Shown piece by piece: positions 1-5,312 of a stretch of DNA of 8,011 nucleotides. Under the pieces are notes generated by a model, which worked only from the letters and a program-made list of their open reading frames with translations, ran no database searches and had not been told where the DNA came from. Each line of letters opens with the position of its first letter. Positions within the stretch are counted from its first letter, which is position 1. The position numbers and the translations under genes were made by a program. This stretch comes from DASXBA01 sp046729895 (lineage in GTDB: Bacteria; Actinomycetota; Thermoleophilia; Solirubrobacterales; Thermoleophilaceae). The stretch is taken from positions 1 through 8,011 of the forward strand of contig JBKPHP010000127.1 of the NCBI GenBank assembly GCA_046729895.1, read 5' to 3'.

Positions 1-762
1 CCCACCTACAACGAAGCCGAGAACCTCGAGCCGCTCGTGCGCGCCGTGCTGCCGGCACTGGAGCAGCCGGACGCGGAGCCGCACGTGCTGATAGTCGATG
101 ACAGCTCCCCCGACGGGACGGGCGAGCTGGCCGACCGTCTGGCTGCCGAGCTGAAACCGGTGGAGGTGCTGCACCGGCCCCGCAAGCAGGGGCTCGGGCG
201 AGCCTATCTGGCCGGCTTCGGCGTGGCCTTGGAGCGGGGCGCCGACCGCGTGCTGGAGATGGACTCGGACTTCTCGCACGACCCCGCCGACCTGCCGCGG
301 CTGATCTCCGCAACCGGCGCCGCCGACCTGGTGCTGGGCTCGCGCTACGTCCCCGGCGGCGGCATCACCGACTGGGGGGCAATCCGCCGCCTGCTCAGCC
401 GCAGTGGCTCCGTGTACGCCCGCTGGCTGTTGGGTGTGCCCGTCCGAGACCTCACCGGCGGCTTCAAGTGCTTCCGCCGCCAGGTGCTCGAAGGGATCGC
501 TCTCGACGACGTGCACGCCGACGGATATGGATTCCAGATCGAGCTGACCTACCGGGCCATCCAGGCCGGCTTCACCGTCACCGAAGTGCCGATCGTGTTC
601 CGCGAGCGGCGCGTGGGCCGCTCCAAGATGACGGCCCGCATCGCGCTGGAGGCGATCTGGAAGGTCCCCGCGTTGCGGCTAAGGCTGCGTGGCCGGCCGG
701 CTCTGCCGCCAGCCCGCCACAGCGCCCGGCAGGTCCCCACCGAGGGTCGTCGTCGCCAGTAG
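1..762 (+). CDS. Polyprenol-phosphate mannosyltransferase-like family 2 glycosyltransferase (5' end missing)
   Basis: The frame is open from base 1, so the true start lies upstream; 253 residues are visible. The visible part begins PTYNEAEN, which is the start of the nucleotide-sugar binding fold in dolichol/polyprenol-phosphate mannose synthases, so only a few residues are probably missing. Further family motifs follow: DDSSPDGT (about 33-40), an acidic metal-binding MDSDFSHDP (87-95; DSD plays the DXD role), GSRY (about 113-116), DLTGGFKCFRR (about 150-160), GYGFQIE (about 175-181) and FRERRVGRSKM (about 200-210). The family moves mannose from GDP-mannose to a polyprenyl phosphate at the cytoplasmic membrane face, supplying donors for lipoglycan or protein mannosylation. 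After about residue 222 the tail is short and rich in Arg and Pro, with no membrane helices, so this is the single-domain soluble form. Related GT2 enzymes that use glucose or other sugars cannot be excluded. An internal GTG at 37 is not the start, because it would cut off the conserved N-terminal motif. Confidence 0.9.
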   Translation, partial: PTYNEAENLEPLVRAVLPALEQPDAEPHVLIVDDSSPDGTGELADRLAAELKPVEVLHRPRKQGLGRAYLAGFGVALERGADRVLEMDSDFSHDPADLPRLISATGAADLVLGSRYVPGGGITDWGAIRRLLSRSGSVYARWLLGVPVRDLTGGFKCFRRQVLEGIALDDVHADGYGFQIELTYRAIQAGFTVTEVPIVFRERRVGRSKMTARIALEAIWKVPALRLRLRGRPALPPARHSARQVPTEGRRRQ

Positions 763-784
763 CGCGCGCGGCGAGCGGGTCGCG

Positions 785-810
785 TAACGTCTGCAACTCA
801 TCGCTACACT
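785..810 (+). promoter_or_regulatory. Possible promoter region of the thioredoxin gene
   Basis: The gap between the glycosyltransferase stop and the thioredoxin is AT-richer than its surroundings. It carries two -10-like boxes, TAACGT at 785-790 and TACACT at 805-810, and a tandem CACTT repeat at 807-816. No convincing -35 element is seen. Transcription from either box would leave a leader of roughly 50 to 70 nt before the GTG at 865. This is pattern-level evidence only. Confidence 0.3.
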
Positions 811-851
811 TCACTTAGTAAAGCGACTATGGTCAGCACCCGCGACGAGAC

Positions 852-859
852 AGAAGGAG
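852..859 (+). promoter_or_regulatory. Ribosome binding site that decides the thioredoxin start
   Basis: AGAAGGAG is a strong Shine-Dalgarno match ending 5 nt before a GTG at 865. It favours that GTG over the in-frame ATG at 829, which has no such site, and over the ATG at 880. Confidence 0.75.
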
Positions 860-864
860 CCCAG

Positions 865-1194
865 GTGGCCGGAGAGATAATGCAAGTTACCGACGCGAGC
901 TTTCAGGCCGAGGTGATCGAGTCCGATACGCCCGTGCTCGTGGACTTCTGGGCCCCGTGGTGCGGTCCCTGCCGCATCGTCGCTCCGCATCTGGAGGAGC
1001 TGAACGACGAGCGCGAGGACCTCCGGGTGGTCAAGCTGAACACCGACGAGAACCCGGAGACCGCCGCCACCTACAACGTGCTGTCGATCCCGACGCTGCT
1101 CTTGTTCAAGCACGGTCAGGTGGCGCACCAGATCATCGGCGCCCTGCCCAAGAACCGGCTCGTGCAGGAGCTCGAGCCGGCCCTCGCCGCCTGA
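865..1194 (+). CDS. Thioredoxin
   Basis: This small cytoplasmic dithiol-disulfide oxidoreductase reduces protein disulfides and is recharged by thioredoxin reductase and NADPH. From the GTG at 865 the product is 109 residues, the normal size for thioredoxin. The active site WCGPC lies at 32-36 (Cys33 and Cys36) inside VDFWAPWCGPC, whose Asp27 is the buried proton acceptor of the family. The cis-proline loop is SIPT (74-77, Pro76), and a C-terminal GALPKNRL segment precedes the last helix. The start is chosen from the Shine-Dalgarno sequence at 852-859; starting at 829 would add 12 residues with no counterpart in the family. It converges on ileS, and no reductase gene is in the window, so it looks like a stand-alone unit. 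It could be called trxA, but paralogues are common in actinobacteria, so no symbol is assigned. Confidence 0.93.
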   Translation: MAGEIMQVTDASFQAEVIESDTPVLVDFWAPWCGPCRIVAPHLEELNDEREDLRVVKLNTDENPETAATYNVLSIPTLLLFKHGQVAHQIIGALPKNRLVQELEPALAA

Positions 1195-1220
1195 GCGGGC
1201 GGGAACTCGGCGAAGAGATG

Positions 1221-1248
1221 GATCGGCGGCCCCGCGGCCGTCGCGATC
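1221..1248. terminator. GC-rich hairpin between convergent thioredoxin and ileS genes, candidate bidirectional terminator
   Basis: The arms 1224-1231 (CGGCGGCC) and 1236-1243 (GGCCGTCG) pair over 8 bp with one G-U wobble around a CCGC loop. Past a 2-nt bulge on the right side, three more pairs (GAT with ATC) extend the stem to 1221-1248. It sits in the 64-bp gap between the two stop codons. There is no T-tract on either side, so it would have to work as the U-less type of terminator proposed for high-GC bacteria, or as an RNA 3'-end stabiliser. Confidence 0.5.
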
Positions 1249-1258
1249 AGGTCGCCGT

Positions 1259-4200
1259 TCAGCGCGCCCGCTCGACCGCGATCAGCAGCTCGCGACCCTC
1301 GATCTCGGCTCGGTCCGAGCCATCGGCGCCGTCGTAGCTCAGACTGGTGGCGAGCGTCTCGCCCGCGACATAGCCCTCATGCGCGCGGGTGGCGGCCAGG
1401 AGCTCGTCGTCGCCGCCCAGCGTGAGGGATATCCGGTCCTCCACCTGGAGCCCCGCCGCCTTGCGTGCCGCCTGGACGGCGTGCACCACCTCGCGCGCAA
1501 GGCCCTCCCGCCGGAGGGCGTCGTCGAGCTGGAGGTTCAGCGCCACGGCGTGCGTGCCCGACCGCTCGACCTGATAGCCCTCGAGCGGCTTGAGCACGAG
1601 CTGTAGGTCCTCGGCCGTGAGCGGGTGGTCCTTCCCGTCGACGTTGACGGCGACGGTGCCGCCATCGCGCAGCGTCGCGGCCGCCGAGTCCGCATCCAGC
1701 GCGGCGACTGCCTGCGCCACCTGCGGCATGCGCTTGCCGAAGCGCGGACCCAGCGCGCGGTAGTTGGGCCTTAGCTCGAAGCGCCCGAGCTCGTCGGCCT
1801 GCGACACGTACCGGACGCTCTTCACGTTCAGCTCGTCCAACACGATCGGCTCGAGGCGCTCGACCGCGTCGCGCTCGCGGTCGGCCGCGACGACGACCGC
1901 CTCGCCCAGCGGCTGGCGCAGCTTTACCTTGGCCTGCGCCCGCGCGGCGCGGCCGAGCTCGACGGCGTCGCGCGCCACCCGCATCTGCCACTCGAGCGCC
2001 CCGTCGCGAAGCTCCGGGTCGGGCTCCGGGTAGTCGCACAGGTGTACCGAGGGCTCGGCCCCCGAGAGGTTCTCGTAGATCTCGTCGGACACGAACGGAG
2101 TCAGCGGCGCAACCAGCTTGGCGGTCTCTACGAGGCACTCCCGCAGCGTGTGGAATGCGACCGGGTCGGCGTCCCAGAAGCGCCGGCGCGAGCGGCGCAC
2201 GTACCAGTTGGAGAGGTCGTCCACGAACGCCGCGATGGCTCTGCCGGCGAACGTGGTGTCGTAGTCCTCGAGCCTGTCGATCGCCGTCTCGATCGTGGCC
2301 TGGAGGCGCGAGAGGATCCAGCTGTCGAGCTCGGTCGGCTCCCCGGACGCAGGCTCCTGGATCCCGCCGGCGTTCGCGTACAGGACGTAAAAGCCGTAGG
2401 TGTTCCAGAGCGGCTTGAGGAACTGGCGCACGGCCTCCCCGACGGTTTCCAGCGAGAAGCGATAGCCGTCCCAGGGCTGCTTCGAGGTGAAGTAGTACCA
2501 GCGGAAGGCGTCCGCGCCGTGCTGGTCGAGCACGTCCCAGGGAACCACCACGTTGCCCCGAGACTTGGACATCTTCTGGCCCTCCGTATCGAGGATCAGG
2601 CCCAGGCAGAGCACCGTCTCGTAGGAAGAGCGCCCGAAGATCAGGGTGGATACCGCCAGTAGCGAGTAGAACCAGCCGCGCGTCTGGTCCAGCGCCTCGC
2701 AGATGTAGTCGGCCGGGAAGCGCTGACGGAACACCTCCTCGTTCTCAAACGGCGCGTGCCACTGCGCGAAGGGCATGCAGCCGGAGTCCCACCAAACGTC
2801 GATCAGGTCGGGGACGCGGCGCATCTCCTCCCCGCACTCCTCGCACGCGAGCACCACGTCGTCGATGAACGGCCGGTGGGGGTCGTGCGGGACGGCGCCG
2901 CCGCGCTCCCGGAGATCGGCCATCGAGCCTGCGCAGAAGAGGTGCCCGTTGCCGCAGCGCCAGATCGGCAGCGGAGTGCCCCAGTAGCGCTCCCGTGAGA
3001 GTGCCCAGTCCACATTGCCCTCGAGCCACTTGCCGAAGCGGCCGTGCTTGACGTGCTCCGGGTACCAGGTGACCTCCTCGTTGGCAGCGAGCAGCTGGTC
3101 CCTGACCTCGGTGGTGAGCACGAACCAGTTCGACATGGCGTAGTAGAGGAGCGGGGTGCCGCAGCGCCAGCAGTGCGGATAGGCGTGCTTGTAGGTGCCC
3201 TCTCGGAACAGCCGGCCCGACTCCCGCAACGCCTCGATGATCTTCGGGTCGGCCTCCCTCACGTGCAGCCCCGCGAGCGGGCCGGTCCGCTCGTCGAACG
3301 TGCCGTCGGGACGCACCGGGTTGTGGATCGTCAGGCCGTTGCTCTCGGCCAGGCGGAAGTCGTCCTCACCGAACGCTGCCCCCGTGTGAACCACGCCGGT
3401 CCCGTCCTCCATCGAGACGAAGTCACCGGCGAGGACCGTGTGCCCCTTGGGGCCGTAGTCGGTGATGTACGGGAATGGCGGCTCGTAGGCCATGCCGAGC
3501 AGCGCGGACCCCGGCATGCGCTCCTCGATCTCCGCGCCCTCGCCGAGCACGCGCTCGACGAGCGCCTCCGCCAGGATCAGCGTCTCGTCCCCCACGCGGA
3601 CGCGGACGTAGGTCGCGCCGGGATCCACGGCTATGGCGGCATGGGGGACGAGCGTCCACGGCATCGTGGTCCAGGCGAGCAGCGACGCGCCCTCCTCGCC
3701 CTTCACCGGGAAGCGGACGAAGATCGACGGGTCGATCACGTCCTCGTAGCCCAGCGCGACCTCGTGCGACGACAGGGCGGTCCCGCAGCGCGTGCAATAG
3801 GGCACCACCTTGTGCCCCTCGCGCAGCAGGCCCTTGTCCCATACCTGCCTGAGCGACCACCAGACCGACTCGATGTAGTAGTTATCGAGCGTGAAGTAAG
3901 CGTCGTCCGTGTCGATCCAGAACCCGATTCGCTCCGTCAGGCGGTTCCACTCGTCGATGTAGCGCAACACCGACTCGCGGCAGCGCTGGTTGAACTCAGC
4001 AATCCCGTAGCGCTCTATGTCGGCCTTCGAGCTGATGCCGAGCTCCCTCTCGATCTCGAGCTCGACCGGCAAGCCGTGACAGTCCCAGCCCGCCTTGCGG
4101 TGGACGACGTGCCCCCGCATCGTCTTGTAGCGCGGGAAGACGTCCTTGAAGACGCGGCTCAGGACGTGGTGGGAGCCGGGAGGGCCGTTGGCAGTGGGCG

Positions 4201-4345
4201 GCCCCTCGTAGAAGATCCACTCCGGGCGGCCCTCCCGGCGCCGGACGGATTCGTGGAAGACGTCGCGCTCGCGCCAACGCTCGAGGACGCTCTCCTCGAG
4301 GGCGGGAAAGGACTGGTTGGTGTCAACGGGCCGGTAGCGAGCCAC
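1259..4345 (-). CDS. ileS: Isoleucyl-tRNA synthetase, type 2 (IleRS2-like), GSHH variant
   Basis: This cytoplasmic class I synthetase (1028 residues, GTG start) charges tRNA-Ile with isoleucine and hydrolyses mischarged valine. The first signature follows PPTANG and reads GSHH (57-60) in place of HIGH. KAGWDCHGLPVE (about 84-95) is typical of the family. The CP1 editing insert has WTTMPWT (225-231) and GTGVVHTGAAFGEDDF (315-330). KMSKS is at 591-595. Cys184, Cys187, Cys392 and Cys395 look like one zinc site; Cys464, Cys471, Cys501 and Cys504 are candidates for a second. The anticodon-binding domain follows from about 650. The C-terminus resembles the type 2 end domain (RREGLAREVVHAVQ region) and lacks the C-terminal zinc finger of the E. 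coli-type enzyme. Type 2 enzymes are the eukaryote-like group with low mupirocin sensitivity. No Shine-Dalgarno sequence is evident, and a TAACGT box lies 7 nt before the start, so the mRNA may be leaderless. The gene is 30 bp downstream of a marR-type gene in the same direction. Confidence 0.97.
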   Translation of the reverse strand: MARYRPVDTNQSFPALEESVLERWRERDVFHESVRRREGRPEWIFYEGPPTANGPPGSHHVLSRVFKDVFPRYKTMRGHVVHRKAGWDCHGLPVELEIERELGISSKADIERYGIAEFNQRCRESVLRYIDEWNRLTERIGFWIDTDDAYFTLDNYYIESVWWSLRQVWDKGLLREGHKVVPYCTRCGTALSSHEVALGYEDVIDPSIFVRFPVKGEEGASLLAWTTMPWTLVPHAAIAVDPGATYVRVRVGDETLILAEALVERVLGEGAEIEERMPGSALLGMAYEPPFPYITDYGPKGHTVLAGDFVSMEDGTGVVHTGAAFGEDDFRLAESNGLTIHNPVRPDGTFDERTGPLAGLHVREADPKIIEALRESGRLFREGTYKHAYPHCWRCGTPLLYYAMSNWFVLTTEVRDQLLAANEEVTWYPEHVKHGRFGKWLEGNVDWALSRERYWGTPLPIWRCGNGHLFCAGSMADLRERGGAVPHDPHRPFIDDVVLACEECGEEMRRVPDLIDVWWDSGCMPFAQWHAPFENEEVFRQRFPADYICEALDQTRGWFYSLLAVSTLIFGRSSYETVLCLGLILDTEGQKMSKSRGNVVVPWDVLDQHGADAFRWYYFTSKQPWDGYRFSLETVGEAVRQFLKPLWNTYGFYVLYANAGGIQEPASGEPTELDSWILSRLQATIETAIDRLEDYDTTFAGRAIAAFVDDLSNWYVRRSRRRFWDADPVAFHTLRECLVETAKLVAPLTPFVSDEIYENLSGAEPSVHLCDYPEPDPELRDGALEWQMRVARDAVELGRAARAQAKVKLRQPLGEAVVVAADRERDAVERLEPIVLDELNVKSVRYVSQADELGRFELRPNYRALGPRFGKRMPQVAQAVAALDADSAAATLRDGGTVAVNVDGKDHPLTAEDLQLVLKPLEGYQVERSGTHAVALNLQLDDALRREGLAREVVHAVQAARKAAGLQVEDRISLTLGGDDELLAATRAHEGYVAGETLATSLSYDGADGSDRAEIEGRELLIAVERAR

Positions 4346-4352
4346 CCGACGA

Positions 4353-4358
4353 ACGTTA
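4353..4358 (-). promoter_or_regulatory. Candidate -10 box for leaderless ileS transcription
   Basis: On the minus strand the sequence reads TAACGT, then 7 nt, then the GTG start of ileS. That spacing would place the transcription start at or next to the start codon. The leader has no clear Shine-Dalgarno sequence, which fits. No good -35 is seen upstream, where the end of the marR-type gene lies. Confidence 0.45.
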
Positions 4359-4375
4359 CTTGCGAGGCGGCGACT

Positions 4376-4810
4376 CTAAGCCGCGAGCTTCCGGCAGAGC
4401 TCCGTCAGGGAGCGCTTCTCCAGCTCGTCCAGCGCGCCGAAGGCTCGGCTGACCCTGTCCGCGTGACCGGGGAACAGGCGCTGCACGAGCGCGCGCCCGG
4501 CCGAAGTCAGGTCCACCGCCGCTGCCCGGCGATCGTGAGCGAGCCGGCGGCGGACGATGAGGCCGCGTGACTCGAGCGTGGCCGTGACCTCCGTGGCGTT
4601 GGCCTTGCTCCAGCCGAGGCGCCGGCGCAGGGTCCTCAGCTCCAGCGAGCCGCCGGCCGTGACGAGCACCACGAGGGCCGAGAAACCGGCCGCCGAGACG
4701 CCCGCTTGCTCGAGTTCGGCGGCGAGGCTGCGGCGCAGCGTGGCCTCTGCTCTCAGCAGGGCCTGGAGGGCACGGTGCGCGAGCGGGTCGGCGACCTCGA
4801 GGGCGTGCAT
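4376..4810 (-). CDS. MarR-family transcriptional regulator
   Basis: This is a 144-residue winged-helix DNA-binding protein of normal MarR length. Helical dimerisation segments lie at both ends (about 8-35 and 110-142). The helix-turn-helix covers roughly 55-85, with the recognition helix in SKANATEVTATLESRGLI (68-85). The wing carries the family hallmark HDRRAAAVDLTSAGR (92-106), including the Asp-Arg-Arg. MarR proteins are usually dimeric repressors, relieved by small phenolic or other ligands or by oxidation; this one has a single cysteine (Cys139, in the C-terminal helix), so Cys-pair oxidation sensing within one subunit is unlikely. ATG at 4810 is chosen because it gives the standard length; the frame stays open much further upstream, but only as antisense to the lipoprotein and fumarase. 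The gene is divergent from the lipoprotein across 42 bp that contain an inverted repeat, which suggests autoregulation. The ligand cannot be told from sequence. Confidence 0.88.
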   Translation of the reverse strand: MHALEVADPLAHRALQALLRAEATLRRSLAAELEQAGVSAAGFSALVVLVTAGGSLELRTLRRRLGWSKANATEVTATLESRGLIVRRRLAHDRRAAAVDLTSAGRALVQRLFPGHADRVSRAFGALDELEKRSLTELCRKLAA

Positions 4811-4820
4811 GGTGCGCGCG

Positions 4821-4826
4821 ATCGTA
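4821..4826 (-). promoter_or_regulatory. Candidate -10 box of the marR-type gene
   Basis: The minus strand reads TACGAT, 10 nt before the ATG at 4810, which predicts a leader of only a few nucleotides. It is one arm of the inverted repeat. Confidence 0.4.
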
Positions 4827-4840
4827 GGGGCGGGCGCGGA

Positions 4841-4846
4841 TACGAT
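4841..4846 (+). promoter_or_regulatory. Candidate -10 box of the lipoprotein gene
   Basis: TACGAT lies 6 nt before the ATG at 4853, the spacing expected for a leaderless transcript. It is the other arm of the inverted repeat, so its -35 region would overlap the -10 box of the opposite promoter. Confidence 0.45.
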
Positions 4847-4852
4847 CCGTCG

Positions 4853-5302
4853 ATGGGGCCGCGCCTCCGGCGCATGTGGACGCTCGTCCTGCTCGGTCTC
4901 TCGCTCGCGGCCTGCGGCGACGACGAGTCGCTGCCGGCGGCTTGCAGCCGTGGCCCGGCCGCGGTGCAGAGCGCGCTCCTGGCGGCGCCAGGGCCCGTGA
5001 GGGTCGCCGGGACCCCGATCTCCACCTGCGTGGAGGAGGCCAGCGACGCCGACGAGCTCCAGGCCGTCGGCGCGGGCCTGGTGGGCGCGGCCACGGGCCT
5101 CTCCGACGCCGCCCGCCGGCGACCGGGTGGGCGGGCCGAGCTGCGGCTCGGCTACCTGGTCGGGTCCGCCCGGCGCGGAGCCGGCCGGGAAAGTGGGGAG
5201 CGCGCGGAGCTGGTGAGGAGGCTGGAGCAGGAGGCCCAGTCGCTCGAGAGCAGCCGAGCTGCGTACCGGCGCGGAGTCGAGGCGGGTCGCCGGAGTGGAT
5301 AG
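4853..5302 (+). CDS. Predicted small lipoprotein of unknown function
   Basis: The product has 149 residues. It starts with a short basic segment (MGPRLRRM), then a hydrophobic stretch (9-20) and a lipobox SLAAC ending at Cys21, followed by Gly-Asp-Asp-Glu. This predicts export, lipid attachment at Cys21 and anchoring to the outer face of the cytoplasmic membrane. Two further cysteines, Cys31 and Cys59, could form a disulfide. From about 61 to 145 the sequence is Ala-, Arg- and Glu-rich and probably helical, with a coiled-coil-like stretch around 115-140. I recognise no family. ATG at 4853 is chosen for its -10-like box; ATG at 4874 would also leave a working signal peptide (start at residue 8). 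The gene is divergent from a MarR-type regulator and 10 bp ahead of the fumarase, so the regulator may control it and possibly the fumarase through read-through. Confidence 0.78.
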   Translation: MGPRLRRMWTLVLLGLSLAACGDDESLPAACSRGPAAVQSALLAAPGPVRVAGTPISTCVEEASDADELQAVGAGLVGAATGLSDAARRRPGGRAELRLGYLVGSARRGAGRESGERAELVRRLEQEAQSLESSRAAYRRGVEAGRRSG

Positions 5303-5305
5303 CCT
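5300..5305 (+). promoter_or_regulatory. Candidate -10 box of the fumarase gene, overlapping the lipoprotein stop codon
   Basis: TAGCCT begins with the TAG stop of the lipoprotein and ends 7 nt before the fumarase GTG. A GAGG at 5306-5309, only 3 nt from the GTG, is close for a ribosome binding site, so a leaderless start and co-transcription with the lipoprotein are both possible. Confidence 0.35.
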
Positions 5306-5312
5306 GAGGTAG

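Larger units (their letters stand above)
4820..4847. promoter_or_regulatory. Inverted repeat in the marR/lipoprotein divergent region, candidate MarR operator
   Basis: GATCGTA (4820-4826) and TACGATC (4841-4847) are perfect 7-bp inverted arms separated by 14 bp, so their centres are 21 bp or two helical turns apart. A dimeric winged-helix regulator could contact both arms from one face of the DNA. The site lies between the two divergent ATG codons (4810 and 4853) and would cover both candidate promoters. Confidence 0.5.

Noticed and set aside
829..864. Upstream ATG start for thioredoxin
   Set aside because: The added 12 residues are not part of the thioredoxin fold, and the strong ribosome binding site at 852-859 serves the GTG at 865.
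2042..2662. A 206-codon plus-strand open frame inside ileS
   Set aside because: It is antisense to the conserved catalytic and anticodon-binding part of the synthetase, with no motif of its own.
3044..4570. A 508-codon plus-strand open frame antisense to ileS
   Set aside because: It is opposite a fully motif-bearing ileS. Its composition (Arg, Ala, Val, Gly rich) is that of a frame read from the complement of GC-rich codons, and it shows no recognisable domain.
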